Under the pieces are notes generated by a model. It had not been told where the DNA came from, searched no databases, and was given only the letters and a program-made list of their open reading frames with translations. This document shows, in pieces, positions 36,392 through 45,147 of a stretch of 64,000 bases of DNA (position 1 is the first letter of the stretch; each line of letters starts with the position of its first letter). Location: NCBI RefSeq assembly GCF_016862555.1, contig NZ_BONE01000031.1, positions 27,839 to 91,838 on the forward strand, in the 5' to 3' direction. The stretch is from Asanoa siamensis (lineage in GTDB: Bacteria; Actinomycetota; Actinomycetes; Mycobacteriales; Micromonosporaceae). The translations under genes were made by a program, and so were the position numbers.

Positions 36392-37840
36392 GTGAGCGCC
36401 GCGGGGGAGCTGGGCACGATCCGCACCAACGTGCCCGCCCGGCTCGACCGGCTGCCCTGGGCGCGCTGGCACTGGCTGATCGTGATCGGACTCGGCACCG
36501 TCTGGATCCTCGACGGGCTCGAGGTCACCATGGTCGGCAACCTCTCGGGCCAACTCGCCAAGCCCGACAGCGGCATCGACATCTCGCAGTCGCAGATCAC
36601 GGGCCTCGCCGCCGCCCTCTACGTCGCGGGCGCCTGCACGGGCGCGCTCTTCTTCGGCTGGCTCACGGACCGCTACGGCCGCAAGAAGCTGTTCATCATC
36701 ACGCTGGCCGTCTACCTGGTGGCCACGGGCCTGACCGCCCTGTCCTTCGAGGCGGTGGTTCTTCCTGTTCCGGTTCCTGACCGGCTTCGGCATCGGCGGC
36801 GAGTACGCGGCGATCAACTCGGCCATCGACGAGCTGATCCCGTCACGCCACCGCGGCCGGATCGACATCATCATCAACGGCACCTACTGGGCCGGCGCGG
36901 CCGCGGGCGCCCTGATCACCATCCCTTTGATCAACTTCCTGCCCACCGAACTCGGCTGGCGGCTCGCCTTCGCGGTCGGCGTCGCGCTCGGCCTGGTGAT
37001 CCTGCTGGTCCGCCGCAACGTGCCGGAGAGCCCACGCTGGCTGTTCATCCACGGCCGCGACCAGGAGGCCGACACCCTCGTCGAGGGCATCGAGCAGGAG
37101 GTCGAGCGGGAGACCGGCGCCCGGCTCGATCAGCCCGACCAGTACCTGACGATCCGCCAGCGGCACTCGATCGGCTTCGGGACGATCGCCCGGACCATGG
37201 TCCGCAGCTATCCGAAACGGACAGTGCTCGGCTTCTCGCTCTTCGTCGGCCAGGCGTTCCTCTACAACGCGATCACGTTCGGCTTCGCGCAGATCCTGGA
37301 GACGTTCTTCGGTACGCCGTCCGGCAGCACCGGCTACTACTTCGCGGTGATCGCCGTCGGGAACCTGCTCGGGCCGCTGCTGCTCGGGCCGCTCTTCGAC
37401 ACCGTGGGGCGCAAGCCGATGATCGCCGGTACGTACCGTACCTGATCTCCTCTGTCTCGCTCCTGATCACCGCCTGGCTGTTCAACGAGGGCCATCTCAA
37501 CGCCGTGACCATGACGGCCGCGTGGTCGTTCGTGCTGTTCTTCGCCTCCGCCGGCGCGAGTTCCGCCTACCTCACCGTCAGCGAGGTGTTCCCGATGGAG
37601 ACGCGGGCGCTGGCGATCGCGTTCTTCTACGCCATCGGTACGGCTGCCGGCGGGATCACCGGACCCTTGCTCTTCTCGAAGCTGGTCTCGACCGGCGTCG
37701 TCACCGACACCGCCTGGGCGTTCACGATCGGCGCGATCCTGATGGGCCTCGCCGGCATCGTCGCGGCGTTCCTCGGGGTCAAGGCCGAACGCCGCGGGCT
37801 GGAAAGCATCGCGACACCGCTCACCGCCCAGGAGGCCTGA
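36392..37840 (+). pseudogene. MFS sugar/metabolite transporter with two compensating insertions
   Basis: The N-terminal part (IVIGLGTVWILDGLEVTMVG, FFGWLTDRYGRKKLF) is in one frame and the middle (FLTGFGIGGEYAAINSAIDE to FDTVGRKPMIAGTY) in the +1 frame. The C-terminal part (LISSVSLLITAWLF, SEVFPMETRALAIAFFYAIG) is back in the first frame. The first shift is a 1-nt insertion at about 36754-36755. The second is a 5-nt tandem duplication of CGTAC (37432-37441). Without both it would be a 12-helix MFS transporter of about 480 aa. As written, about 225 central residues are scrambled, so it is probably non-functional, or the assembly has errors. Confidence 0.8.
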
Positions 37841-37842
37841 GA

Positions 37843-38730
37843 ATGCCGTTCGACGCCCGGACCACCGCGGAAGAGGTGCTCGCCGGCGTCTCGCTGGCCG
37901 GGCGGCGGGCGCTCGTGACCGGCGGCGGGTCCGGCATCGGGCTCGCGACCGCGCGGGCGCTGGCCGGCGCCGGCGCCGACGTCACGATCGCCGTCCGCGA
38001 TCCGGCGCAGGGGCGGGCCGCCGGGGTCCGGTGGGAGCTGCTCGACCTGTCCGACCTCGGCTCGGTGCGGGCGTTCGCCAACCGCTGGGTGGGGCCGCTG
38101 CACATCCTGGTCAACAACGCCGGGATCATGCGTACGCCCGAGGCGCACACCGCGGACGGCTGGGAGTCGCAGTTCGCCACCAACCATCTCGGACACTTCG
38201 CGCTGACCGTCGCCCTGCATCCGTGGCTGCTGGCGGCCGACGGCGCGCGGGTCGTCGCGGTCACCTCGGCGTCGCACCTGCGGGCGCCGGTCGACTTCGA
38301 CGACATCAACTTCCGGCGTCGGCCCTACGACCCGACCGTCGCGTACGACCAGTCCAAGACCGCGAACATCCTGTTCGTGGTCGAGGCGGCGCGGCGCTGG
38401 CTGCACGACGGCGTGACCGTCAACGCGGTCAACCCCGGCGGCGTGCGGGGCAAGCTGCAACGGCACCTCTCCGAGACCGAACTGGCCGAGCTGGACTCGC
38501 GTGCGGCGGCGGGACCAGGGTGGAAGACCCCGTCGCAGGGGGCGGCGACCTCGGTCTACGTGGCCAGCGCGGTCTCGCTCGCCGGCGTGTCGGGCCGCTA
38601 CTTCGAGGACTGCCACGAGGCCGGCCTCAACCAGCCCGGCACCTTCACCGGCGTGGCGCCGTACGCGATGGATCCGGCGAACGCGGCCCGGCTGTGGGAG
38701 ATCTCCGCGGCGGCGGTCGGGATGGGGTAG
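37843..38730 (+). CDS. Short-chain dehydrogenase/reductase (retinol-dehydrogenase type)
   Basis: A 295-aa SDR. The cofactor motif TGGGSGIGLATARAL is at about residues 27-41, then NNAGIMRTPEAHTADGWESQ and FATNHLGHFALTVAL, with catalytic Ser in VAVTSASHLR and YDQSK as the Tyr-x3-Lys. This subclass acts on varied alcohols. Good ribosome binding site GGAGG. It lies 2 nt after the MFS frame, so probably the same transcript. It could oxidise a sugar or sugar acid, given the FAH-type enzyme next to it, but that is inference. Confidence 0.88.
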   Translation: MPFDARTTAEEVLAGVSLAGRRALVTGGGSGIGLATARALAGAGADVTIAVRDPAQGRAAGVRWELLDLSDLGSVRAFANRWVGPLHILVNNAGIMRTPEAHTADGWESQFATNHLGHFALTVALHPWLLAADGARVVAVTSASHLRAPVDFDDINFRRRPYDPTVAYDQSKTANILFVVEAARRWLHDGVTVNAVNPGGVRGKLQRHLSETELAELDSRAAAGPGWKTPSQGAATSVYVASAVSLAGVSGRYFEDCHEAGLNQPGTFTGVAPYAMDPANAARLWEISAAAVGMG

Positions 38731-38747
38731 CGCCTAAGCTGCCCGTC

Positions 38748-39611
38748 ATGCACATCGTCCGATACCGCCTGGAGCACGACGACACCGCCCGGATCGGGGT
38801 GCGGTCCGACGGGGTGCTGCGCGCGCTGCCCGCCGTGCCGTCCATGGCCGCCCTGCTGCGCCTGCCGCTCGCCGACCTCCGTGGGGCGCTCGCCGCGCCG
38901 GGTGAGGTGGTCGAGGGAGCGGCCCTGCTCGCGCCCGTCGACGGCGGCACGGAGGTCTGGGCCGCCGGCGTCACCTACCTGCGCTCGCGCGAGGCGCGGA
39001 TGGAGGAGAGCACGGAGGCCGACATCTACGGCAGGGTGTACGACGCGGCCCGGCCCGAGCTGTTCTTCAAGTCGGCGGCCTGGCGGGTGGTGGTCGACGG
39101 CGACCCGGTCGCCATCCGCGCGGACTCGGGCCTCGACGTGCCCGAGCCGGAGTTGGCGCTGGTGGTCAACGCTCTCGGCGAGATCGTCGGCTACCTGGTC
39201 TGCAACGACATGAGCTCCCGGTCGATCGAGGGGGAGAACCCCCTGTACCTGCCACAGGCCAAGGTGTACGCGGGCGCGTGCGCGCTGTCGGCCGGCATCC
39301 GCCCGGCCTGGGAGGTGGCCGGCGACGACCTGCCGGTCGCGGTGCGGGTCACCAGGGACGGCGTCGCGGTCTGGTCGGGCACGACCTCGACGGCCCGGAT
39401 CAAGCGGCCGCTGGCGGAACTGGTCTCCTACCTGTTCGCGGCCGACAACTTCCCGGACGGCGCGGTCCTCTCGACGGGCACGGGCCTGGCCCCGGCGATG
39501 GACTTCACGCTGCGCCCGGACGACGTCGTCACGATCACGATCGACGGCGTGGGCGAGCTGACCAACCCGGTCGTGATGGGCAAGGAGCACTTCGCCCACC
39601 TGCGTCCCTGA
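38748..39611 (+). CDS. FAH-superfamily hydrolase/dehydratase (2-keto-3-deoxy-sugar-acid type)
   Basis: A 287-aa cytoplasmic enzyme. Core motifs VYDAARPELFFKSAAWRVV, VPEPELALVVNALGEIVGYL (metal-binding Glu pair), CNDMSSRSIEGENPLYLPQA (metal-binding Asp) and STGTGLAPAMDFTLRPDDVV are of the fumarylacetoacetate-hydrolase fold. The ENPLYLPQAK stretch is shared, from memory, with archaeal 2-keto-3-deoxy-arabinonate dehydratase, so oxidative pentose or sugar-acid degradation is a reasonable guess. It faces the arabinoxylan operon, and the two are separated by a terminator hairpin. Confidence 0.85.
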   Translation: MHIVRYRLEHDDTARIGVRSDGVLRALPAVPSMAALLRLPLADLRGALAAPGEVVEGAALLAPVDGGTEVWAAGVTYLRSREARMEESTEADIYGRVYDAARPELFFKSAAWRVVVDGDPVAIRADSGLDVPEPELALVVNALGEIVGYLVCNDMSSRSIEGENPLYLPQAKVYAGACALSAGIRPAWEVAGDDLPVAVRVTRDGVAVWSGTTSTARIKRPLAELVSYLFAADNFPDGAVLSTGTGLAPAMDFTLRPDDVVTITIDGVGELTNPVVMGKEHFAHLRP

Positions 39612-39623
39612 CCCGGTTCGACC

Positions 39624-39660
39624 GACGGCTCGGGCACCCGGATGAGGTGCCCGAGCCGTC
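39624..39660. terminator. Strong bidirectional hairpin terminator
   Basis: A perfect 15-bp stem (GACGGCTCGGGCACC and its complement) with a 7-nt loop lies exactly between the convergent FAH gene and the last gene of the large minus-strand operon. Confidence 0.85.
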
Positions 39661-39671
39661 GCCGCGCCCGC

Positions 39672-42056
39672 TCAGCCCCGCAGGCTCCACTGCTGGTTGG
39701 TGCCGCCGTGGCACGACCAGAGATGGAGCTTCGTGCCGTTGGCGGTGCCGTTGCCGCTGGCGTCGAGGCACAGCCCCGACAGCGCGCTGGTGATGGTGCC
39801 GTTCGTGTTGACGTTCCATTGCTGGTTGGACTGACCGTTGCAGTCCCAGATGATCGCGGCGGTGCCGTTCGCCGTTCCCCGGTTCGAGGCGTCCAGGCAC
39901 TTGTCGCCGTACACGGTGAGCTGTCTGCCCGCGGTGTGGGTCCACCGTTGGTTGGCCCCACCGTTGCAGTCCCAGAGCTGAGCCTGGGTGCCGTTGGCCG
40001 TCGTGGTGCCGGGGATGTCGACGCAGCGCTGCGAGGCAACGCCGACCACCGTGACGCTGCCCGGACTGGTCGTACCCCGCGGCCCGGCCGCGGCCATCAC
40101 GGACTGCGCGCCCGACGGCCAGTTGCCGTTGGTCACGGTGACGTTGCCGGAGACGACGTTGCCGCGGTCACCGTTGGTCACGTTCGTGCTGCCGTTGGTG
40201 GACCAGTTGCCGGTGACCGTGAAGTTGCCCATGTTCTCGGCGAACCAGTAGTTGGCGGTCGCCCAGGTGCCGGTCGACGAGAACACGTTGGTGCGGGCGG
40301 TGTAGTAGCGGGAGCCCTCGTCGAAGTAGACGCCGAAGTAGCCGTTGGTCCGTAGGCAGTAGTTGTCGCTGATCAGCCCGCCGGGGTTGGCCGACAGCGT
40401 GTAAACGCATCCGCCGTCGTTCATCTGCTGCATCACGTCGTGCACGTAGTTGCCGACCAACCGGTTGTTGGCCGCCGTCGTCGCCGTCGAGTAGCGCGGC
40501 TGGTAGTTGTAGAGACCACGGTCGGCGTAGTGGTTGCTGCCGCCGGCGTCGTTCGAGCCCCAGCCGTACCCGATGGACATTCCGGTGTAGGGCATGTTGT
40601 AGACCTCGTTGTGCAAGATCGTGGCCGTGTTGACGTACGTGGTGAGCACCGAGACGATGCCGCGGTACTCGATGCCCAGGTCGTGCAGGCGATTGTCGCT
40701 GATCGTGATGTCGCGGTTGACCATCCGTTGGTCGCTCGGGTGGTGGGCGTCGGCGCGGACGCCGCCGACCACGATGCCGCCGGCCGCGTTGCGGGCGACC
40801 TCCGAGCGGGTGACGGTGATGTTGCTGGCGCCGAGGCCGACGCCGCTCGTGTGACCGTTGGCGTCGTTGCCGATGCCGATGGCGGTCTGCCCGAGGTTGA
40901 CGAACCGGGAGTCGCTGAAGGTGATGGTGTTGGCCGCGGAGACCTGCACGGCAGCCGGCATCTGCTGCCAGTTGGGCCGGGTCGCCTCGAACTGCGGGCA
41001 GCCGTTGTGGCAGGAGCTGAAGCTCGGCCAGCTCCAGTTGCCGGCGATGTAGGCGCCGGTCTGCTGGTCGACGTAACCCTGGTTGCTGCTCGCGCCCAGC
41101 CAGGTGGTGCCGGTGAAGGTGATACCGCGCAAGGCGAGGTGGTGGGCCGGGGCGGCGTAGGTGCCCCCGACGTTCACCAGGGACTGCAGCGTCGGCAGCT
41201 CGACGGCGACGCTGCCCATGTTCTGCCCGCCCAGCGGAATGTACGACAGCGCACCGGTGCCGGGGTCGAGATGCCACTCACCCGGCGCGTCCAGGAACTC
41301 GTACGCGTTGCTGAGATAAAGCGGGCCGGCCCGGTGCGGGCTGGTGAAGGTGTCGTACCCGAAGTTGTTGTTGCTCCACCCCGGTTGCTGCATCGTGATC
41401 ATGTTGCCGCTGATGCTCTGCACCGAGACGTAACGGTCCGTGAACGAGTTGACGCTCTCCATCTGGACGCGGCTCTTGGCGGCCAGGTTGTTGAGATAGC
41501 CGAGCGCCGGGTTGGTGAAGCTGAGACCGGAGCTGGAGGCGGTGAAGTCAGCCCGGTTGACCTGGGTGCGGGCCCGGGTGGCGAGCGCGCCGTCGACGTA
41601 GAGCTGCCGGCTGTCGATCCCGGCACCGACGTTGGCGCGCCAGATGTTCCGCCCCTGGTCGGCGAGCGTCCACCCGGTGACGGCGCGCGCGCCGCTGATC
41701 ACCGGTTGGGCGGCCGGGGCCGCCTGCCAGGTCACGGTGTAGCCGTTGGATCCGGAATCGGCGGCCGAGAACCGCAACGGCGTGGCGAGCCGGTAGGTGC
41801 CGCCGGCGAGCTGCACCACGATGTCGCCGGTCATCGCGCCGGCCAGCGACCGGACGCGGGACTGCGCCGCGGGCAGCGAGCACGGTTGCGCGGACGTGCA
41901 AGCCGTGTCACCCCCCGACGGTGCGGCGTACAGGGTGGTGGTCGCCGCGCGGGCGGGGGCGGCCGGTGCGACCAGCACGAGGGCCGCGGCGGTCAGGGCG
42001 GTGACCGCCGCGGTCGACGCCGGCCGACGAACGGCGGCGGGTGAGGATCCGAACAT
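39672..42056 (-). CDS. Secreted right-handed beta-helix carbohydrate-active enzyme with ricin-type lectin
   Basis: A 794-aa exported protein. The signal peptide ends near residue 38 (PARAATTTLYAAPSGG). A long parallel beta-helix region follows to about 660 (ISGARAVTGWTLADQGRNIW, RQLYVDGALATRARTQVNRA, NRDITISDNRLHDLGIEYRG, YFGVYFDEGSRYYTARTNVF). The C-terminus is a ricin-B/CBM13 trefoil with QxW motifs ([32 protein letters not shown]). The core resembles GH141-like or pectate-lyase-fold proteins; no family can be assigned firmly. AGGAGGT precedes ATG 42056. It is last in the operon, just before the terminator. Confidence 0.82.
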   Translation of the reverse strand: MFGSSPAAVRRPASTAAVTALTAAALVLVAPAAPARAATTTLYAAPSGGDTACTSAQPCSLPAAQSRVRSLAGAMTGDIVVQLAGGTYRLATPLRFSAADSGSNGYTVTWQAAPAAQPVISGARAVTGWTLADQGRNIWRANVGAGIDSRQLYVDGALATRARTQVNRADFTASSSGLSFTNPALGYLNNLAAKSRVQMESVNSFTDRYVSVQSISGNMITMQQPGWSNNNFGYDTFTSPHRAGPLYLSNAYEFLDAPGEWHLDPGTGALSYIPLGGQNMGSVAVELPTLQSLVNVGGTYAAPAHHLALRGITFTGTTWLGASSNQGYVDQQTGAYIAGNWSWPSFSSCHNGCPQFEATRPNWQQMPAAVQVSAANTITFSDSRFVNLGQTAIGIGNDANGHTSGVGLGASNITVTRSEVARNAAGGIVVGGVRADAHHPSDQRMVNRDITISDNRLHDLGIEYRGIVSVLTTYVNTATILHNEVYNMPYTGMSIGYGWGSNDAGGSNHYADRGLYNYQPRYSTATTAANNRLVGNYVHDVMQQMNDGGCVYTLSANPGGLISDNYCLRTNGYFGVYFDEGSRYYTARTNVFSSTGTWATANYWFAENMGNFTVTGNWSTNGSTNVTNGDRGNVVSGNVTVTNGNWPSGAQSVMAAAGPRGTTSPGSVTVVGVASQRCVDIPGTTTANGTQAQLWDCNGGANQRWTHTAGRQLTVYGDKCLDASNRGTANGTAAIIWDCNGQSNQQWNVNTNGTITSALSGLCLDASGNGTANGTKLHLWSCHGGTNQQWSLRG

Positions 42057-42119
42057 GGGACCTCCTGATGCGTGATGGGACGGGAAGGGCGGTGCCGTCC
42101 TCCGCCGGGTCACCCGGAG

Positions 42120-43334
42120 TCAGACCGCGACGCCGCCCGGTGCGGGTGGCGCGGCCAGGTGCCGGACCCCGGCCGGCGCCGGCCGGTGAGCGGCGGTGGC
42201 CAGCAACCGGCGCCCCGCGTCGACGGGCCGCACGTTGGGGCTGTCGGCCGCGTTCCCGTCGACGAAGCGGGCCGATGCCGCCACCGCCGGCTCGTCGATC
42301 TCGAGCCCGAGGCCGGGGGAGTCGCCGAGCACGAAGGCGCCGTCCTCGACGGAGACGTCGAGCGAGACCCCCACCGGCGGCCGCAGGTCCTGCAACTCGC
42401 TGGCGAGGTGGTTCGGAACGGCCGTCGCCGCGTGCAGCAGGCCGATCGGGGTCGTGCCGATGGGGCTGACCGGCAGGTCATAGGCGTGCGCCAGTGCCGA
42501 GACCCGCAGGAAATGGGTGATCCCCCAGACCGCGGCCGTCTGCACGATGTCGACCGCCCCGGCCGTGATCAGCGGGCGGAACTGCTCGAGTCCGGTGAGG
42601 TTCTCGCCCGTGGCGACCGACGCCCGGACCCCGCGCCCGACCGCGACGAGGCCGTCGACGTCCCACCGCCGAACCGGTTCCTCGATCCAGATGAGGTCCA
42701 CGGCCCGCTCGATCTCGTGGACGTGCCGCACGGCCTGCTTGCGGGTCCAGCACTCGTTGGCGTCGAGCATCAGGCCGGGTCGCCGCCCGTGTGCGGCGTC
42801 GGTCAGCAGGTCGCGCACCAGGAGCAGACGGCGCAGGTCGTGCTCGACGTCCAGGCCGCCTTTGAGCTTGGCCGCCCGCAGCCCATGCTCGGCGTAGTCG
42901 GCGTAGGTGGTCGCGAGGTCGGCGTCGGTCAGTCCGATGTCGAGGCCCGAGGCGTAGGCGGGGACCGCGCGGTCGCGGCCGCCGAGCATGCGCCAGAGCG
43001 GTTCACCGGCCGCGCGTGCCTTGATGTCCCACAGCGCGGTGTCGAGCGCACCGATGGTCCCGAAGACCGCACCGGCGTGACCGGCCTTGAACGTCTGGCG
43101 CAGCATGCGGTCGTACAGCGCCGCGACACCGCGTGGGTCCTCGCCCTCGATGGCCGCGAAGACGGTGTCGAGGTGGCTGTGGGGGCCCAGCCCGATGCCC
43201 GTGATCCCCTCGTCGGTGTCGACCATGATGATCGGCACCGGGACACCGCCGTCGGCGAAGACGCCGTTGGCGTCACCGACGGCGCGACCCCACTCGTGGA
43301 CCGTCGTCAGTGTCCGAAACCCGGTGATACGCAT
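42120..43334 (-). CDS. Enolase-superfamily (mandelate racemase/muconate lactonizing type) enzyme
   Basis: A 404-aa cytoplasmic enzyme. The capping domain is followed by a TIM barrel with the KxK pair KLK (Lys156, Lys158) and metal ligands Asp191 (MLDANE), Glu218/219 (WIEEP) and Glu244 (ATGEN). Members of this subgroup usually dehydrate sugar acids. Here the usual His-Asp dyad seems absent: QTAAVWGIT has no Asp at the expected place and SPIGTTPIG has Ile where a His is common. So the reaction may rely on Lys alone, as in cycloisomerases. It starts 1 nt after the ABC permease and is part of the operon. Confidence 0.85.
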   Translation of the reverse strand: MRITGFRTLTTVHEWGRAVGDANGVFADGGVPVPIIMVDTDEGITGIGLGPHSHLDTVFAAIEGEDPRGVAALYDRMLRQTFKAGHAGAVFGTIGALDTALWDIKARAAGEPLWRMLGGRDRAVPAYASGLDIGLTDADLATTYADYAEHGLRAAKLKGGLDVEHDLRRLLLVRDLLTDAAHGRRPGLMLDANECWTRKQAVRHVHEIERAVDLIWIEEPVRRWDVDGLVAVGRGVRASVATGENLTGLEQFRPLITAGAVDIVQTAAVWGITHFLRVSALAHAYDLPVSPIGTTPIGLLHAATAVPNHLASELQDLRPPVGVSLDVSVEDGAFVLGDSPGLGLEIDEPAVAASARFVDGNAADSPNVRPVDAGRRLLATAAHRPAPAGVRHLAAPPAPGGVAV

Positions 43335-43335
43335 G

Positions 43336-44163
43336 TCAGCCTTTCGTGGCGCCGGCGGTGACCCCGTCGGCGATCTGGCGCTGGAGGAACAGGTAGAGCA
43401 GCAGGACGGGGGCCGCGGCGATCAGCACGCCCGCCGCGAAGGTGGGGATGTCGGCGGAGTACTGGCCGCGCAGGGCGGTGACGCCGACCATGAGGGTGCG
43501 ATGCTCGGCCGACGGCATCATCAGCAGCGCGATGAGCACGTCGTTCCAGCAGAAGAGGGCGTTGAGGATGCCGACCGAGAGCAGGGCGGGGGCGCCGATC
43601 GGCAGCATGATCCGCCGGTAGACGCCGTACAGGGTGTTGCCGTCGATCCGGGCCGCGTCGATGATCTCCGGTGCGACGGTGCGGTAGTAGCTGGTCATCA
43701 GGAAGACCGTGAACGGCAGGAACTGCGCCACGTAGGCGAGCACCAGGCCGGCGTACGTGTCGATGAGCCCGGTGTCGGCCATCACCCGGGCCAGCGGCAC
43801 CATGATCACCTGGAACGGGACGAAGAGCGCCGCGAGGCAGCCCAGGAAGAGCACCGACGAGCCGCGGAACCTGATCTGGCTCAGCGCGAAGCCGGCCATC
43901 GAGCCGAGCAGGAGCAGCAGGACGACCGCGGCGGTGACCACGATGACGGAGTTGAGGAAGTAGCGCCCCATGCCGACGCTGCTCCACGCGCCGGTGACGT
44001 TGTCGAAGCGGACCGCGTCGGCGACCGAGAACCGGTCCAGCACGTACTCCCGCCGGGTCTTCATCGCGACGTTGCCGGTGAACAGCAAGGGATAGATCGT
44101 CGCCAGCGCGAGCAGCCCCATCGGCAGGGCCAGCAGCCAGCGGGTCAGGCGGGCATGCGACAT
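43336..44163 (-). CDS. Carbohydrate ABC transporter permease (MalG-like)
   Basis: A 275-aa inner-membrane permease with about six helices. The N-terminal helix LALPMGLLALATIYPLLFTG is followed by the CUT1 coupling EAA-type loop EIIDAARIDGNTLYGVYRRI (about 185-205). The C-terminus is AAPVLLLYLFLQRQIADGVT. Start ATG overlaps the upstream permease stop by 1 nt (TGATG). With its partner it forms the channel for oligosaccharides. No ATPase is encoded here, as is usual in actinobacteria where a shared MsiK-type ATPase serves. Confidence 0.93.
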   Translation of the reverse strand: MSHARLTRWLLALPMGLLALATIYPLLFTGNVAMKTRREYVLDRFSVADAVRFDNVTGAWSSVGMGRYFLNSVIVVTAAVVLLLLLGSMAGFALSQIRFRGSSVLFLGCLAALFVPFQVIMVPLARVMADTGLIDTYAGLVLAYVAQFLPFTVFLMTSYYRTVAPEIIDAARIDGNTLYGVYRRIMLPIGAPALLSVGILNALFCWNDVLIALLMMPSAEHRTLMVGVTALRGQYSADIPTFAAGVLIAAAPVLLLYLFLQRQIADGVTAGATKG

Positions 44164-45143
44164 CAGGACTCCTTCACGGCGCGGCGGAGCAGGCTGAGCT
44201 GCAACAGGCCGACGACGAGCATGATCATGAAGAGCACCGTCGAGGCGGCCGAGGCGAGCGCCGGGCGGTTGAACTGTCCCTGTTGGATCCAGATGTAGTA
44301 CTCGGGAAGGTAGGTCGAACCCTCCGGCCCACCGCTGGTCATCACGTAGAGCAGGCCGAACATCGACGTCAGCATTCCGATCATGGTGGTGACGAAGACG
44401 AACTGGATCGTCCGCGACAGCCCTGGAACGATCACGTGCCAGATGACCTGCCCGAGTGACGCGCCGTCGACCCGGGCCGCGTCCAGCAGGGCACCGTCCA
44501 ACGTGGCGAAGCCGGCCAGGAAGACGACCAGGGCCATCCCGAACGTCGCCCAGATGTGCACACCGACCACCGCGAACATGGCGATGCCCGGGTCGCCGAG
44601 CCAGTCGACGGGTCCGAGCCCCACCTTCGCGAGGAGGGCGTTGAGCGGCCCGTCGAACGCGAGCAGGAGGTTGAAGATCGCGCCGACGATGACCGGCGAC
44701 AGCACGGCCGGGAAGAAGTAGACGCTGCGGAAGAACCGGTGGCCGGGCACCCGCAGGTAGATGAACGTCGCCAGCAGGCCCGGGATGGCGACGGCGATCG
44801 GCAACAGCAGGACCAGCAGGCCGACGTTGCGCAGTGCGGTCCGGAAGAGTGGGTCGCCGAACAGGTCCGCGTAGTTGTCGAAGCCGACCGGCGCGCCGTT
44901 CCGCTCGCCGTCGCCGGTGAACGAGAAGTTCACGCCCAGGCCCAGTGGCCACAGCCGGAGGGCGACGATGATCAGGATCGCGGGTGCGACGAGCACGTAC
45001 GGCGCGAGTCGCTCGCCGCGCGGGCCCCGGCGGGCCCGGCGGCGTGGCGCCGCGGCGGCCGAGGGGGGCGGCGACTGGGCGGACCGGCCGCCGGCCCGCC
45101 CGGCCGAAGCCGGGCGGAGCGGCGGATGGGTGCGGTTGGACAC
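44163..45143 (-). CDS. Carbohydrate ABC transporter permease (MalF-like)
   Basis: A 326-aa permease. A long basic, Pro-rich cytoplasmic N-terminus (to about residue 45) precedes helices beginning LAPYVLVAPAILIIVALRLW. The coupling loop is LLDAARVDGASLGQVIWHVI, and ends LLQLSLLRRAVKES. Start GTG 45143 lies 4 nt after the binding-protein stop. It partners the MalG-like permease. It is probably specific for xylo- or arabino-oligosaccharides, judging by operon content. Confidence 0.92.
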   Translation of the reverse strand: MSNRTHPPLRPASAGRAGGRSAQSPPPSAAAAPRRRARRGPRGERLAPYVLVAPAILIIVALRLWPLGLGVNFSFTGDGERNGAPVGFDNYADLFGDPLFRTALRNVGLLVLLLPIAVAIPGLLATFIYLRVPGHRFFRSVYFFPAVLSPVIVGAIFNLLLAFDGPLNALLAKVGLGPVDWLGDPGIAMFAVVGVHIWATFGMALVVFLAGFATLDGALLDAARVDGASLGQVIWHVIVPGLSRTIQFVFVTTMIGMLTSMFGLLYVMTSGGPEGSTYLPEYYIWIQQGQFNRPALASAASTVLFMIMLVVGLLQLSLLRRAVKES

Positions 45144-45147
45144 GGGC

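Noticed and set aside
36392..37840. Programmed frameshifting in the MFS gene
   Set aside because: Two unrelated insertions, one a plain 5-nt duplication, with no slippery heptamer; mutation or error is simpler.
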